NCBI GenBank assembly: GCA_013368445.1
Contig: JAACJO010000010.1
Location: 1,178,001-1,242,000 of the forward strand
Direction of reading: 5' to 3'
Source: Leucocoprinus leucothites
Lineage: Eukaryota > Basidiomycota > Agaricomycetes > Agaricales > Agaricaceae
DNA: 64,000 nt
Position 1 is the first letter of the stretch. The number at the start of each line of letters is the position of its first letter. The translations under genes and the position numbers were made by a program. Positions 22,066-34,500 of this stretch are shown piece after piece. The notes below the pieces were generated by a model. That model had not been told where the DNA came from and ran no database searches. It saw only the letters and a program-made list of their open reading frames with translations.

Positions 22066-24045
22066 TCACGGTCGCAGTACGTTCCTCAGATCTCCCAGTA
22101 CATTGACATCTAGCTCGGGAAAACGCAAGAGTTGCAATTTAGAATGCTGGCGACAAAACTCCTTCAGATCCTCAACGTAGAGTTTGTCTGGTTCGTCACC
22201 GTAATCGCTGTTCCCAGATTCATAGTCAAAGTCTTCGTCATCTTCATCGCCCAGGATATTTCCATCGGAGTCCACAAATTCGTACATGTTATATTTTTCT
22301 TCATCCTCATTGTCCTCCTCATCATCCCCATTGTCATGGTCGCCATGGTCGTTGTTGTCGTTGTCACCCTCCTCATCCTCGTCTGTCCATGCATATACCT
22401 ATAGAACCAATTTGAAATCCGCTGGCTAACCATGCAGTTCCATTCACTTCATCCTTGCCATACCCCTGGTTAGGATCATTGTCGGAGTCAATTTCCATGT
22501 CGTTCGACTGAGATGTGGCAGTGTCGCTCGAATCGTAGATGAGGGTGATTTTGAGACCAGGGACAAACGAGAGCTCCTCTAGATTCGGAAGGATATATTC
22601 ACCCGAACTCGCATCGGACTCGTTGGGATAGGACCTCTCGCATAAGAACTCCCAGAATAACATGTTTACTTGTTCCAACCTTGTAACTTCTCGACACTGC
22701 TCTAGAACATGTATCATGAAGTGATCGTCCATCTCCTTGCTATAATCCACAAGGATGAGAGAGCGAGCGAGAGCATAAGCGTCGAGGTTACCCAATGCCG
22801 AGTGAAACTCGTTAATGAAAGCTTTCCAGCATGAGTTTGCAGGGGCTGGTAAAATTTCAGGCTTGTTAAATTCGTAACGAGAAAGTGGTGTAAAGCGGAC
22901 GTGGAAGCAAGATGAGGGTAAAGGGATGAACCGAGGCCCTTCTATCAAATTATCATGAAAAGCTGAGGTGTTGGCACTTGACTGGGGATAGAGCGTGATA
23001 CCTCGCCTGCAGACGAGTTGGAGAGCTAAGGATGGGTCACTCAAGGTCATCAGCGGGAGAATGCAGGCGAGACGATGAAATAAACGAGTGTCTGGGGTAG
23101 GATTCTCCGTGGCTTCCTCGCTCGAAAAACAGAGCTCGAAAGAAAAGATTGAGAGTACTTTAGAGAACGTGATACAGTTGAAGAATGTGACAACTCTTGA
23201 TGAATGGTCGTCCACAATGCGGAATTCTTCGATTTTGCGCAAGTTTATGAAGTTCCCTGAATGCAACTTGGGAACAGGCTCGACTTCTTTAGCGAAGACA
23301 TGACTAAGAATAAGGCATCGGAGATGTGGTAACGCCCAAAGGACATTTATCATTTCCTTCTCTGTGAGGGATAATTGATCCACGGCTAGAGAAGTGAGAT
23401 GCGCTGCCAAGGGCGACTCTCGCGAGAATTGATCTCCGAAGAAACACTGGTGAAGGTGCAAGCGTTCCAGTTTAGGTGTCACCTCACCAGGAAACTGGAG
23501 AGGGAGCTTGGTGTAGGATGGAAATGACAAGGAGAGGGATATGAGTAATGGGAGGTGGCGTGCATTCATGCTTCCATAAAGGTAATGCAACGGTTCTCGA
23601 TTTCACCAGAGAAATCGCATACGAAACGGTATGCCTCAATTCGAGCCTGGAACTGGTGCGCCATCTCTATCCCAAAACTTTTTTCATCTCGACTCTCCTC
23701 CTTTTCAGAAGGTAAAGCAAAGGAGATGGGTTGAGGCCATGATCGTGCCAGAACGATATTGGACCAAGTAGGGTCGTAGGGATCAACCAGATGCCGCCAG
23801 AGCTTGGGGGCTGCTAGCAGGATGGTGCGCCAATTGCGGCAGATGTGAGACGCGTTGATTATGTCCCGGATGTGGCTTTTGGTCGATGGTGTTTCCGGGT
23901 CGCGTATAAAGGATCTCCAAGGGGAAAACTCGGCATTTATAGAGCATATTGTAACAAGAACCTCAGCGGGAATTCTAGCGGCTGGGGAATATTGGAAAGT
24001 AGCCATTCGCGTATCGAATGAGAGAGGCGAACACGAGATGAACAC
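22066..24045 (-). pseudogene. F-box-like protein paralogue 1, apparently frameshifted
   Basis: Homologue of 24632-26578. The N-terminal part (24045-23566) carries RIPAEVLVTICSINAEFSPW, then INASHICRNWRTILLAAPKL and WRHLVDPYDPTWSNIVLA, the F-box-like pattern. At about 23585 the frame must change by one base to continue with HYLYGSMNARHLPLLISLSL. The paralogue has CAG TCA CAT TAC where this copy has CGT TG CAT TAC, consistent with a one-base loss. The middle part is open to 22373. A second break near 22376-22437 separates it from an acidic Asp/Glu tail and the conserved end LYVEDLKEFCRQHSKLQLL. A 48-base intron-like stretch there does not restore the frame. It could be a pseudogene, or sequencing errors could explain it. 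The F-box would recruit Skp1 in an SCF ligase. Confidence 0.65.
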
Positions 24046-24631
24046 GCGTAATGAAGGGAGAATCCGAGAGCACGCTAAGTCGAATTTTCGTGACGTACTA
24101 AAAATAAGTCAATGTCGTATATAAGTATACTCAGTGCAATTCCTCGCGCCCTGATCTGGAAGTCACACATAATGCCTTCCAGGCCGTAATTACACCCCAT
24201 ACCTACCTACATCCTCTTCCTTTCCTCCGGGTCGAGCTCGAGTAATCATATTTTCCAACTTATTTCAATTTCTCTACCCACCACTCTCTAAATATAAGGT
24301 TTTTACATCAACTTAACAGCTCAAGCCGCAACCGCGCAGTATACCGAAGGCGAAACGCCCGGGGCAGCTCCTCGTTAGGCTTCACACCCTGGTGTTTGAA
24401 GACTGGGCCTCCAAATTCACTATATTAATCCCAAAACCTTTGTGCGCAGCTCTAATTTTCTAGGCTCACAACATTCATCATCTCCTATTATCTTCGATTA
24501 CGTGACGGTTGTCTCATCAGCGCGAGAATGGACTTCAGCGGATCATCCACGTAAATCATCTTTGATTAACTCACTGAATACTAAGTAGCGTGAGCCAAGC
24601 CTCAAGGACATGTGCATGAAGGTTGACTTAA
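24046..24631. other. Intergenic region between F-box paralogues
   Basis: About 0.6 kb with no recognisable gene or repeat. Confidence 0.4.
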
Positions 24632-26578
24632 TCACAGGTCTAATTCGACATCTACTCCGAGCGAGCCTAGTTGCTCCTTGCATTCCGCCAGAACATCATC
24701 TTCTACCTCCGAGAAGCGAACAATACGCAGGCTCTTGCGCTTCTTACAAAACTCAACAAGGTCTTCCACAAAGGTATCCGGTTCGTCCTCCCAATCACTA
24801 TGACCCGATTCATATTGATAATCTGGGTCGTCTTCTTCCACGTAGGACTTGTCGTCCTCGGAGCTGGCCGGACGAGCTAGCCAGAGTGCACCTGTCATCT
24901 CTTCATCCAAAAGATTGGCAGATTCCAACTCGTCCAAATTACGACCAGATCTGCGTTTGAACGTGACATCCAAAGCGTCAAAGGACAGCTCTTCCAAATT
25001 CGAGAGAATTGGTTCTTCTAATCCGCTGGTGGTATCTATCTCGTAGAGGAGCTCCCATAAGCACAAAGTGACCTCCTCCAAAACTCTAACGTCGCGACAT
25101 TGTCGCAGAATTTGCACGGCAATTCGTTCATTGACGTCCTCTCTATAATCGGGAATGACTAGGCGGTTAATTTGGGAGTAGGCACCCAGATTACCAATTG
25201 TGGAGTGGAATTCGCTAACGAAGGTTTTCTTCGAGCCAACCAAAAACAATATTAAACCCAACAGGTAGTCACTGTGTTTGAAAGGGTAGGAGGGAATAAA
25301 TTGAACGTGGAAGCAACGCTCAGGCGTAGGGGTGAGATGAGCCTTGCCTGCCAGTGCAGCGTCGCCAAGCATTGTACTTGGATCATCACAGAATGTAACG
25401 CCCCTCCTACAAGCGACTTTGAGAGTCGACAGTGGTTTCACGGCACTCATCCCAGACAAGATCCAGGATAGCTGCTGGAAAAGACGGGCATTGGCTACAG
25501 CATCTGTCGCCTCGTACCACTTCGACCTCGGAAAATCAAGTTCTAGGCAAAAAATGGACAACGTCTGAGTAGTCATGATACGTCGTAAGAATGACGCAGC
25601 TCTCGATGAATGGGCATCAGTAATGCGTAGCTCCCGGAGGTGGCTCAGGCAAAGGAAATTGTCAGAGCGCAACTCTACAGGAGCCTGTGCCGCACGATCG
25701 AATGCCCTATTCAGAATCAGGACTTGTAGGCGCGGTAAAGCACGTAGGGCATTCACCAGACCATCTTCTGTAAGTGAATTATGGTCGATGTGAAGGCGCA
25801 CGAGGGTATTATCAACGGCCGAAAACTGTGAACCGTCCTTGAAAAAGCACCGATGGAGGTGCAAGCGCTTTAGCTTTGGCATCCCGGCACCGGGGAACTT
25901 GTCAGGTAGCTCGCTGTATATAGGGAATGAGATTGAGAGGTCTTCCAGCATCGGGAAGTGTCGCGCGTTCATGCTGCCTCGAAGGTAATGTGACTGCGGG
26001 CCAAGGTCAAGGAAGAAGCAGCATTTGAATTGATATTCTGTAAGGCGATCGACATATTGGCGGGCCATTTCCCGCTCGAAGTCCACTTCATCCCGCCCAT
26101 CGGTTTCCTTATGTGCGGGGAGAGAGAATGCGATACCGAGGGATTGTGAACGCTCGAGCATTATTTTGGACATAGTTGGGTTGTACGGATCAACCATGCG
26201 ACACCAAAGTCCCGGAGCGGAAAGAAGGATTGTTCGCCAGGTTCGACAGACGTGGGACGCGTTGATCGTGTCGTGGATGTAGCTTCTTGATGTCGGAGGT
26301 ATGGATTCATCATCGTCTAGTCTTTCATGTTGTGGTGAATCATCCCCCGTGTCATCATCGTCCTCGACTATTTCGTCAATTTGCTGGATGAATTCATACC
26401 AGGCAGGAGGGGGAGCATTGAGAGAACAAATAGTAATGAGAACTTTAGGTGGAAGGATGGTCGCGGGAGAAGCAGCATGAACATGCTTCTCCATGGTAAG
26501 TGTGCTGAAAGGAACGTGTAGATGAATGGGAAATGTGAGGTGAAAGCTTAAGACGCGGTGGGGCGCGTCGTTTGCCAC
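24632..26578 (-). CDS. F-box-like protein paralogue 2
   Basis: A single uninterrupted frame of 648 codons. The start at 26578 gives 28 extra residues before MEKHVHAASPATILPPKVLI; this internal Met near 26494 aligns with the neighbour's MATFQYSP and may be the true start. Residues 35-130 are the F-box-like region: PPKVLITICSLN, then after an acidic insert INASHVCRTWRTILLSAPGL and WCRMVDPYNPTMSKIML. The middle, with GSMNARHFPMLEDLSISFPI, MPKLKRLHLHRCFF and ALRALPRLQVLILNRAF, has the leucine periodicity of degenerate LRRs that follow F-boxes in basidiomycetes. The C-terminus is acidic and ends with VEDLVEFCKKRKSLRIV. Likely substrate receptor of an SCF ubiquitin ligase; substrate unknown. Confidence 0.78.
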   Translation of the reverse strand: MANDAPHRVLSFHLTFPIHLHVPFSTLTMEKHVHAASPATILPPKVLITICSLNAPPPAWYEFIQQIDEIVEDDDDTGDDSPQHERLDDDESIPPTSRSYIHDTINASHVCRTWRTILLSAPGLWCRMVDPYNPTMSKIMLERSQSLGIAFSLPAHKETDGRDEVDFEREMARQYVDRLTEYQFKCCFFLDLGPQSHYLRGSMNARHFPMLEDLSISFPIYSELPDKFPGAGMPKLKRLHLHRCFFKDGSQFSAVDNTLVRLHIDHNSLTEDGLVNALRALPRLQVLILNRAFDRAAQAPVELRSDNFLCLSHLRELRITDAHSSRAASFLRRIMTTQTLSIFCLELDFPRSKWYEATDAVANARLFQQLSWILSGMSAVKPLSTLKVACRRGVTFCDDPSTMLGDAALAGKAHLTPTPERCFHVQFIPSYPFKHSDYLLGLILFLVGSKKTFVSEFHSTIGNLGAYSQINRLVIPDYREDVNERIAVQILRQCRDVRVLEEVTLCLWELLYEIDTTSGLEEPILSNLEELSFDALDVTFKRRSGRNLDELESANLLDEEMTGALWLARPASSEDDKSYVEEDDPDYQYESGHSDWEDEPDTFVEDLVEFCKKRKSLRIVRFSEVEDDVLAECKEQLGSLGVDVELDL

Positions 26579-27494
26579 ACCTCAAGGAGTTCTGTTTGTC
26601 TCCGCTTGCTGCCAATTGAACGATCCGACCCTGAAATTGGTTGATCGATTGGGCGTCAAGAATCCGTGCAAAGCTGCGCTGGACGTTCGTGATGGGGGAC
26701 TCCGAGAGTGTAAAATATTGATGTACATGGAATGATCGTGGCGATAGAAATCAGGTTGTGTTTATGTTTTCTTCCGGAGACCATAGGTACTCTATCACTA
26801 TCAAGGCATGCAAACTTTTGCTCAAATTCGCTCGAGGCACTGCAGCCGCAGAGTGCCTTTGAGTCTATTATATCCACCTAAGGTCGAGGCCTCCCGTTGT
26901 TGTGCTACACGTGTAGATAAAAGTGCTTCGACTGGTGACTCCATTAAGATAATTTCCACTGCTGTGTATCTCTAAAAATGAATATTTCAGCAATCAACAA
27001 TGTCAAAAGCCTCGAGGTGATCAGATACATCACGAATCATGACCTCACATCCGTGATGTAGTGATTCCTTGATCTATAAGATGATTTGATTAGGATTGAG
27101 GCGGTGGAGAAATTACGGGTTCATTGTTCAAAGTTGCGGGATTGGGGTAAAGGAACGCAAGCGAAGTACATGGACAGCCTTCCACTTCTCGAGAGTATCC
27201 GATTCCAGAGCGGCGAATTCAAAAGAGCACCACCAGTTTAGCAATGCAGGAGACAAATTGTTACGGGCGAGGCGCCAAGCAGATCGAGTCATAGATAAAG
27301 TCCCTCAGCCATGCTCTCCGCGCGTGGCTCGAACACAGCTCGAATGTAATTCGGGCATCATGTAGGCTTTCCAGGACCACGAGTTCGAATCTGAAAAGCT
27401 ATAAATTCGTGGTACCTCGAGAGGATTGAACATCAGAGTACTTGCGTCTTTCCTCGATTGCTTTCTCCGTCGCCTACCGCCTTTGTCAACGAAC
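26579..27494. other. Intergenic region between divergent genes
   Basis: About 0.9 kb separating F-box paralogue 2 (-) from the 27495 gene (+). Short open stretches occur on both strands without resemblance to known proteins. It probably holds both promoters. Confidence 0.4.
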
Positions 27495-28196
27495 ATGTCT
27501 ATCGGCGTCTTGACCTCGCACACTCCTACTCCAATTATCCCTGTCACCGATGTGAGTATGATAAATTTCAAAGGGCCTTCGAAGCTAGGAGGCTAACGTG
27601 TTGCCGTCACTTGATAGGAGCTGATCAAATCGCCTGTGAACGTTCCGCTCGAGCAGAAGAGAAAGATCGCGGCATATAATGAGCTCGTAGAGGATATCTA
27701 CCTCCGCAAAACAGAACTAGATAGCCTCGAAGCACGCCTTACGTCCATGAAGCTCGAGATCGAGGGCGACATTGCACATCTTGCTCTCAAGGGTGCAGAA
27801 GAGGCCACTTTGAAATCCCAGAAGCGCAAGTCTGGAACGACAGCAGTCGCCGCTTTCGTACGCTCGGGGTCTCCAGTGCAAGCGGAAGGCGAGATCACTC
27901 CAAAGATCAATTCGAACCCAAACGCCGCTGCAAACGGTGTCGCTGCTGCAATTGCGAACTTGAAGAGTGTTGCTGGAACCACCAAGAGTGCAAAGAGTAG
28001 AGGAAAGGGCAAGGGGAGGCAGGAGAGGGCGAAGCTAAATGGAACAGATTTGAAGTACCAGAAAGGCCGTAAGATCGACCTTGGTGGTGGTGGTGATGAT
28101 GGTAATGACTACGACTACGACGACGAGGAGCATGAGGGTGAGGTGCATTACGGCGAGGATGACGAGACTCCTTCCACAGCTGTATCAGCCAACTAG
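27495..28196 (+). CDS. Charged small protein of unknown function
   Basis: Two exons: 27495-27551 and 27618-28196, with a GTGAGT...TTGATAG intron, giving 211 residues. The start MSIGVLTSHTPTPIIPV joins to ELIKSPVNVPLEQKRKIAAY. Residues 30-75 form a predicted helix or coiled coil (YNELVEDIYLRKTELDSLEA). The middle is Ala/Ser-rich. About 145-170 is a Lys/Arg/Gly-rich stretch (KSRGKGKGRQERAK) that could be a nuclear signal or nucleic-acid contact, and the end is an acidic tail with DYDYDDEEHEGE. I do not recognise a family. The mixture of a coil, a basic patch and an acidic tail suggests a nuclear subunit of some complex, but this is inference. It lies 376 bases upstream of UTP10 on the same strand. 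Confidence 0.7.
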
Positions 28197-28572
28197 ACTT
28201 ATATCTTGTACATAGACTTGTTCCTCGAGTCGTCCTTCCGCTCGAGTTGTCGTTTTTGTTGATTGTTTTCGCGTACCGGCTCTGTAGAGTATCAAAGCTT
28301 AGTACTATAATGTGATTTTAGAGCTCATGATCAAGATGCAAATATTGTTTTTAGAAAGATACTGCAGAAAACCGGTGTGATGGACGCAGGGAATCATGAT
28401 GGCCGGCGGTCAGCTCAAAAGAAATTATCGCATTCCGGGCCGTGATCACGTGTCACAATTTTTGGACATCATCGCAAGTCAAGGACATTTTGATCCACAG
28501 TCTGTAACGCCTTCTGTTCAGATACCTCTTGGCCTGTCTTTCAGGTCATATAAAAGCTGTTAAGAGACAAGG

Positions 28573-31500
28573 ATGTCTAGTCTCGCAGCACAGCTGGCGC
28601 AATCTGCGTCTCTCAATGTCGCATTGCTCGCCGATCGTTCAAAACGCAAACCTACAGAATCATACCTTTTCACCGGACGGGAAGCGGATCAACACGACCT
28701 AGACTCTATCTATGCTCTTGGAACGAATGCATTTCTGAAATTATGTTCTGTTGACCATCGTTTGAAGCGCTTCGAACACGAGTTGTTCTCCGACAGGGCA
28801 AGAGCTCTGGATAGAACTCTGCTGGGAAGGGAAGAGGACGAAAGGTTGAATGGCTTGATTAGCCAGTTTTTTGGGCTTCTGGGGCCTTGGTTGTTAGAGG
28901 CCCCAGCTGCGAGAGTGATAGAATGGTTTGTGAGGAGATTTAGGTGAGTAGATTATCTAGTCATATGTAGAACACGGCCTGATTGACGCAGGGTTAACGA
29001 ATTTAACGTTGAAAATTTGCTCGCGCTATTCCTACCTTATCACGACACTGCCCAATTCGCAAAATTAGTCACAATCCTTCACATTAAGTGCGACCTTATC
29101 AAAAAGACTATCTTTTTAAGCTGACCGCGTCCTAGACCTAGTTCCACTTGGAGCTTCCTCCTACCATTCAAATCTGCAGCCCAAAATGTTCCCCGTGTTT
29201 CTCTGGTTACAGAAATGTTGCGGAATACTGATGTTGCACGATTTATCACGTCCTTACTTCCCTCAGCATTGAAGGAGAATCGTTCGCATCGTGTTCTCCT
29301 CGCGTTCAATGCGGCCACTTTACACGAATTCATCTCACGGAGTAAAATACTCGACGAAGGAACAACGGCATATCTCCTTCCTGCCCTGCTCGATCCTTTA
29401 GAAAAGAAGCATGAGGCTTTGCGGGATGCTACTGTGAGTGCACTTCCATCGCCCACGATGTACTGACAGGCCCAAACATTCTCCTCCAGCTCGGAAGCTT
29501 TATCCTCCTGTCGGCGTTGTCTCATAAATGCGAGCTTTCAGCATCAGCTCTTAAGGTTATCGTCGGGTCGATGGCTTCGTGCGCATCTGTTGTGGACACC
29601 AAGCAATTTATTAGCGCGGCTATTGCGGTCTGCGAGCCTCAGTTTGAGCTTGAGACCCTTACAGGCTCAACCGTGAAGGCTATCCTCAAGCTGCCGTAAG
29701 TTTGTCCTATGTTATCGATGTCATTGTATTCATGAGTATATAAAGGGATATTCAAGAAGTCCTGAAGACTACTGTCAACTGGGTTGGTTCTGAAAAGCTA
29801 CTCCGTCCTCTTGTCACGAGCCTTGTATCCAGGTATGTTTCTGGTTTAGAGACCAGGGGAATCCACTTATTCAACGCTTCATAGGCTTCCCAATGAAAAT
29901 GCATCGTCTCTGTTGGAGCTGGTGATCACAACTCCAATGATTCCTTCCTCAGTCATCGATCGTGCAGCATCCCTCCTCGTCGAAGAGACACTTTCGGGAG
30001 AAGATGCCGAGAAAACAGCCATCACTCGCTCCCTCTTATCCATTGTCCAACAGCGATACCCGGATGCCTTCCAGCGCGCGACAAAAGCCGAGCAAGACCA
30101 CGACGAGCAGCTAAAGCAAGCCATTGACCAGCTCGTCCTTTCTCTATCAATAGTAAGTGGTTTTATTCCAAAGAGAAACGATAGGCACGACATGCTCTTG
30201 TGTAGGTATCTACGACAGGTTCCAGTAGCAAAGATAAGGCAGACATGGTTGTTGCATCGACGAGCGCGGACACGAATGTGAGGCTTATAGCTGTGAAAGA
30301 GCTCCTGTCTTCATTATTGAGTGACTCTCTGTCACCTGCGGACAAAGTGAGTGGTACCTAAGCAAAGACCATTAAGTTTACTAATGCTTAACTGGATAGG
30401 AACCCATCACTTCCGCCCTCATTTCCCGCATCCAAGATACCGACCAGCGAGTCCTAGAGGCCCTTTACGAAAAATCAGATCTCGTTGCACCGCTCTTTGC
30501 AACCGAGGCAGGAACATACATTGAGTCACTCGCAATAGCTCTTGCTTCCAAGCCCAAGCGCAGTTTGCTTCGCCTCCACCTTACTTTTGTCCTTGGACGA
30601 TTATACCCGAAGCTTGAATCCAAGCTCAAGAAACGTGTCGTCTCGGAGATCTTATTCCCGTTCCTCTTATTTTCGAAGCCGAGGCAGCATACTGCAGAAA
30701 CAGCGTGGGATCTCGTTGCAGAGACTATGGCGAAGGAGACTGGCAGGGAGTTTGAGATGTTGAAGGGTTGCGTTGATGTGGTCAAAACTGAGAGGGAACG
30801 GGCGAATGAGGATAGCGTCGAGAAGATGACATTAATCAATGCCGCTCTTAGTACTAAGATTGCTCGTAAGCGATATATCTTCAGTTACTTCAGGCAAGGA
30901 GTACTCACTGGCGCTTGCAGAGAACATCCTCACGTCGAACAAGCTATTTGAGCTTCTTCCTATCCAGTTATCGTATATCGGTTCAGGGGATCCCTACACA
31001 CGGGCTCTGGGGTACCTCATCGCCAAAGTATTGTTGAGTAAACTCTCCGGACAACATCAGATCGATGTAGCGAGGAAAATGCTGGATGTGATGAAACTCG
31101 AGGAAATCGGAGGAATTGACGATCTTCCCGCTGAGTTTGACCATTTCCTCGAGGTGAGCACCTCTGTATGTTCAGAAAGGCCTTGGTTAACCCAAGTCAC
31201 TAGACCTTGAAGGAGGTCCCGGAGAAGCACGTAGTCCTGAAGCCCACCAGACAAACTACGCTATCGTGGTTACAAGTTTCGCTGCTCGCTTCAATTTGTG
31301 CTATTCCCATACCAGATGGTTTAACCATTAACTGGTTATCTGATAAAGCCGAAGTACAATATAGCCATTCTTGAGAATGTGATGTGCATACTAATCCGCT
31401 GCTTAGGGATCCACGGTCGACACAAGGGGCCCGTACTATGTCGCTCTCATGCGCGCAGTCTACAGACTTGCCAATTGTTCATCCTCTCTTCCTGTCCTCA

Positions 31501-34500
31501 CATCCTGTCTCCTCCATATATTCTTCCTCAATCTGAAGTCTGACTCCCTGGTCTTCCTTTCTGGCATTTGGACTTCTGATTCGTCGGCACCAGATGGCGA
31601 TAACTCGACCTTGCAGGAAATCGCCCTTCGTCATGCTGCAGCTTTCTTGGAAGCGCATGTACTGGAGGATGATGGCGCGGACTTTCAGACAATTGTACCT
31701 TCCCTTCTTGTAGCACTGCAGAGCCCTGCCAGTGGCGTGAGGAAGGCTGCTGTTGAATGTTTGAATCGAATCAGGTTGATCAGCGAGAGGAAATTGAAGA
31801 GTGTTTATAAGTTTGACATTGTTTATGGGGATGTTAAAGGTACGTGGATCATACTGATATTCTGTGTGAACGTGAGTGTTGATGGGTGTATTAGATACGC
31901 TGCAGTACCTGGAGCAAACCGATTTGAAACGCTATCTTGGGTACTTGGTGAACCATCAACAGCATTTCATACACGACCCAACCTACCTCCGTGTAGCACA
32001 TGCCGAACATCTAACATCCACACAAGGTGACAGGAAAAAGGATGTTCAGTGAGTACTCTTCTTATTTTCGGGGCATTTCGAGGTTAATACATTTCTTCCA
32101 GACACAAAAATAGTGTCTTATATTATCTGCTCTCTCATGTCAACGCACTCGATCTCGACAGCCTCAAAGTCAAACTCCTTGAATCACTCAGCCTAGTCTC
32201 GTCAGATGTCAAAGCGCTCAGCCTACTTCCATCGATCGAGGCTCTTCAGAGCCACCGAGACAATGTGACGTTAGCAACACTTTTGGTGTCCTCAATTGAT
32301 GCTTCCTCCATCCCTCACCTGAACGATGCTGAAGCTGGGTTGTGGGAAGTCTATATACAGGTGTTGAAGACTTACCTGCAACCCTCTTCGGAGACTGCAC
32401 CTCGAGAACTACTCATTCGATTGCTTGAGGTTGAGGTCTTCTCGAATTTGGCCTATGAGAGACAGATAGCTATTTGTGAAGCGGTCATCGAACTTATTGC
32501 CCGTGATGCGGATACAGTAAGCATTCTTCCTGACCCTCTACCGGTGTAGTGGAAATTTACGTTTGTCCTAGCAAACATATGGCAAGAAGCTGCTCACAAA
32601 CGTACTCAAGGACGTGTCATTGATCGTCGAGTTGTTGAGTGCCCATGGGCCTGTACCCCAGGGAAGCTCACCCAGAGCAGCGAAACGAGCTAAAACCACC
32701 GAGTATACGCCCATCAGTTTCATTCGCTCCAGCGTCACTAAAATATTCCTAGGTCCACGCACAGTGATGATACCCTGTCCGAGCTGAGTCTCTTGGCCGA
32801 AATCTTGGGCTCCCGGCCCTTGCCAGGCTCACTTGACCTTGTTTCGGCTCTACTGGAAACACTCAGCAAACTTATACAATGCTCTCCTACGTCTCAAGCC
32901 GATGTCAATTACGTGGAGCAAATGTTGATGTCAGCCATCGATAATGCTGCGTCTAACATTCCAGTACGTCCTTTGGCTTTTGTTGTAAGATTTTCAGCTC
33001 AAAAAGACTCTTCGAAGGAGAGCCCAAATGTGACGCCAAGTGTGATACGGTTGGACGTTTTAGTCGAAGTTATCCGAGGTGAGTTCGTCGATTCCTGTTT
33101 TTGAAAGAAGTCTTGCTTATGTGATGAAAGTTGTCGGGAACCCTCAGACCTTCCATCAAGCTTTGTTGCTCATAGCGAGCTTAGCCCGCCTAGCCCCCGA
33201 ATCCGTACTGCACAATGTTATGCCTGTGTTTACTTTCATGGGATCGAATGTTTTCCATCGCGACGACACATACAGCTTCCGTGTGGTCCAGAGGGTGTGT
33301 ACATACCCATGAAAATTTTCTTCGATCTAGCTAAAAACAATCTCTTCAGACGATCGATGGGATTGTACCTGTTATGGCCTCTTCTCTCAAAAACGCGAAC
33401 TCTAATTCTTTGGACTTGTATATTGCCTCAGGGGATTTCCTCCGAGTGTTCACGGATGCTGCGAATCATATTCCACGCCACCGGCGAAATAAGTACGCTT
33501 TGTAGCTTTGTCGCTTATTCTCCCATCTCATATTATTTTTCTAGCTTCTTTGTCCACCTTGTTGATGTTTTGGGGGTCGAACACTTTGTAGCCCCCATCT
33601 GTATGCTGCTTGCGGAGAAATCAACCAATCGCATCGTCAAACAAAGTCAAGAAGAAGTGTCTTCCGCTCTTAGTCTGCCTGTGGCCCTGCTACAACACGT
33701 GTCGCCGTCAACACGAGTTTCCGCACTTGTTGAATTCCTGGAGGAAAGTCAACGGCTAGTCACTTGTGCCCTAGACCCGAGCAACCATCCTCCAGCCCTT
33801 TTAGACCATATAACGTACGTCTGTTGTCTCAATTTCTACCCGGTTTGCACGCTCAGTAGTCTAATAGTGACGGTGAATCCACCACCTCCACTAACACGTT
33901 CTTGAAGAGATCACAGGCACTTGTTGCGCTAATTGGCCAGGGAATTCTGTCCGAGACTCTGATTCATCTGGATAAGCCTGGGAAGGAACTGTTGGGCTCC
34001 CTTGTTTCTGGACTTATGGTTCTGGCTAGTACTGCTAATACCAATACTGTCGTGAAATTCGGCACCCTTGCTACCGCTGCTCAAAAAGCATTAAGCAAGG
34101 TTCTCACTGCCATGCCCGCACTTGACTTCGTCCATGCCGTCCTGTTCATGTTGAGCTCAGAAAACCTCGATGTACGTTATATATATATATCTATTGGTAG
34201 TAGAACCGACTCTAACATTGATATACAGGTACATGTTGGTGCTCTGGAGCTTGTGAGCGAGCGTATCCCAAGGATTACAGATCATGTTCGTCGAGAAACA
34301 ACTGCTACAGTCAGCACTATCGTAGAAACCACCGTCAAACTGCTAGCTCAAGACAACGTTCGGTTACGCGCAAACTGTTTGAAGGCTCTGAGAGCTATTG
34401 CCTCAACTCTGGTTCCGAACGAGGAGGGTCCGCTAACAGCAACCTTGCCTGCCATTCTTTCTACACTGAAAGTGCCTGATCTTGTGCTTCCTGCGCTGGA

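Noticed and set aside
27380..27405. GTTCGAATC T-loop-like sequence
   Set aside because: The bases on either side do not pair to make a T-stem, and no upstream A-box is visible.
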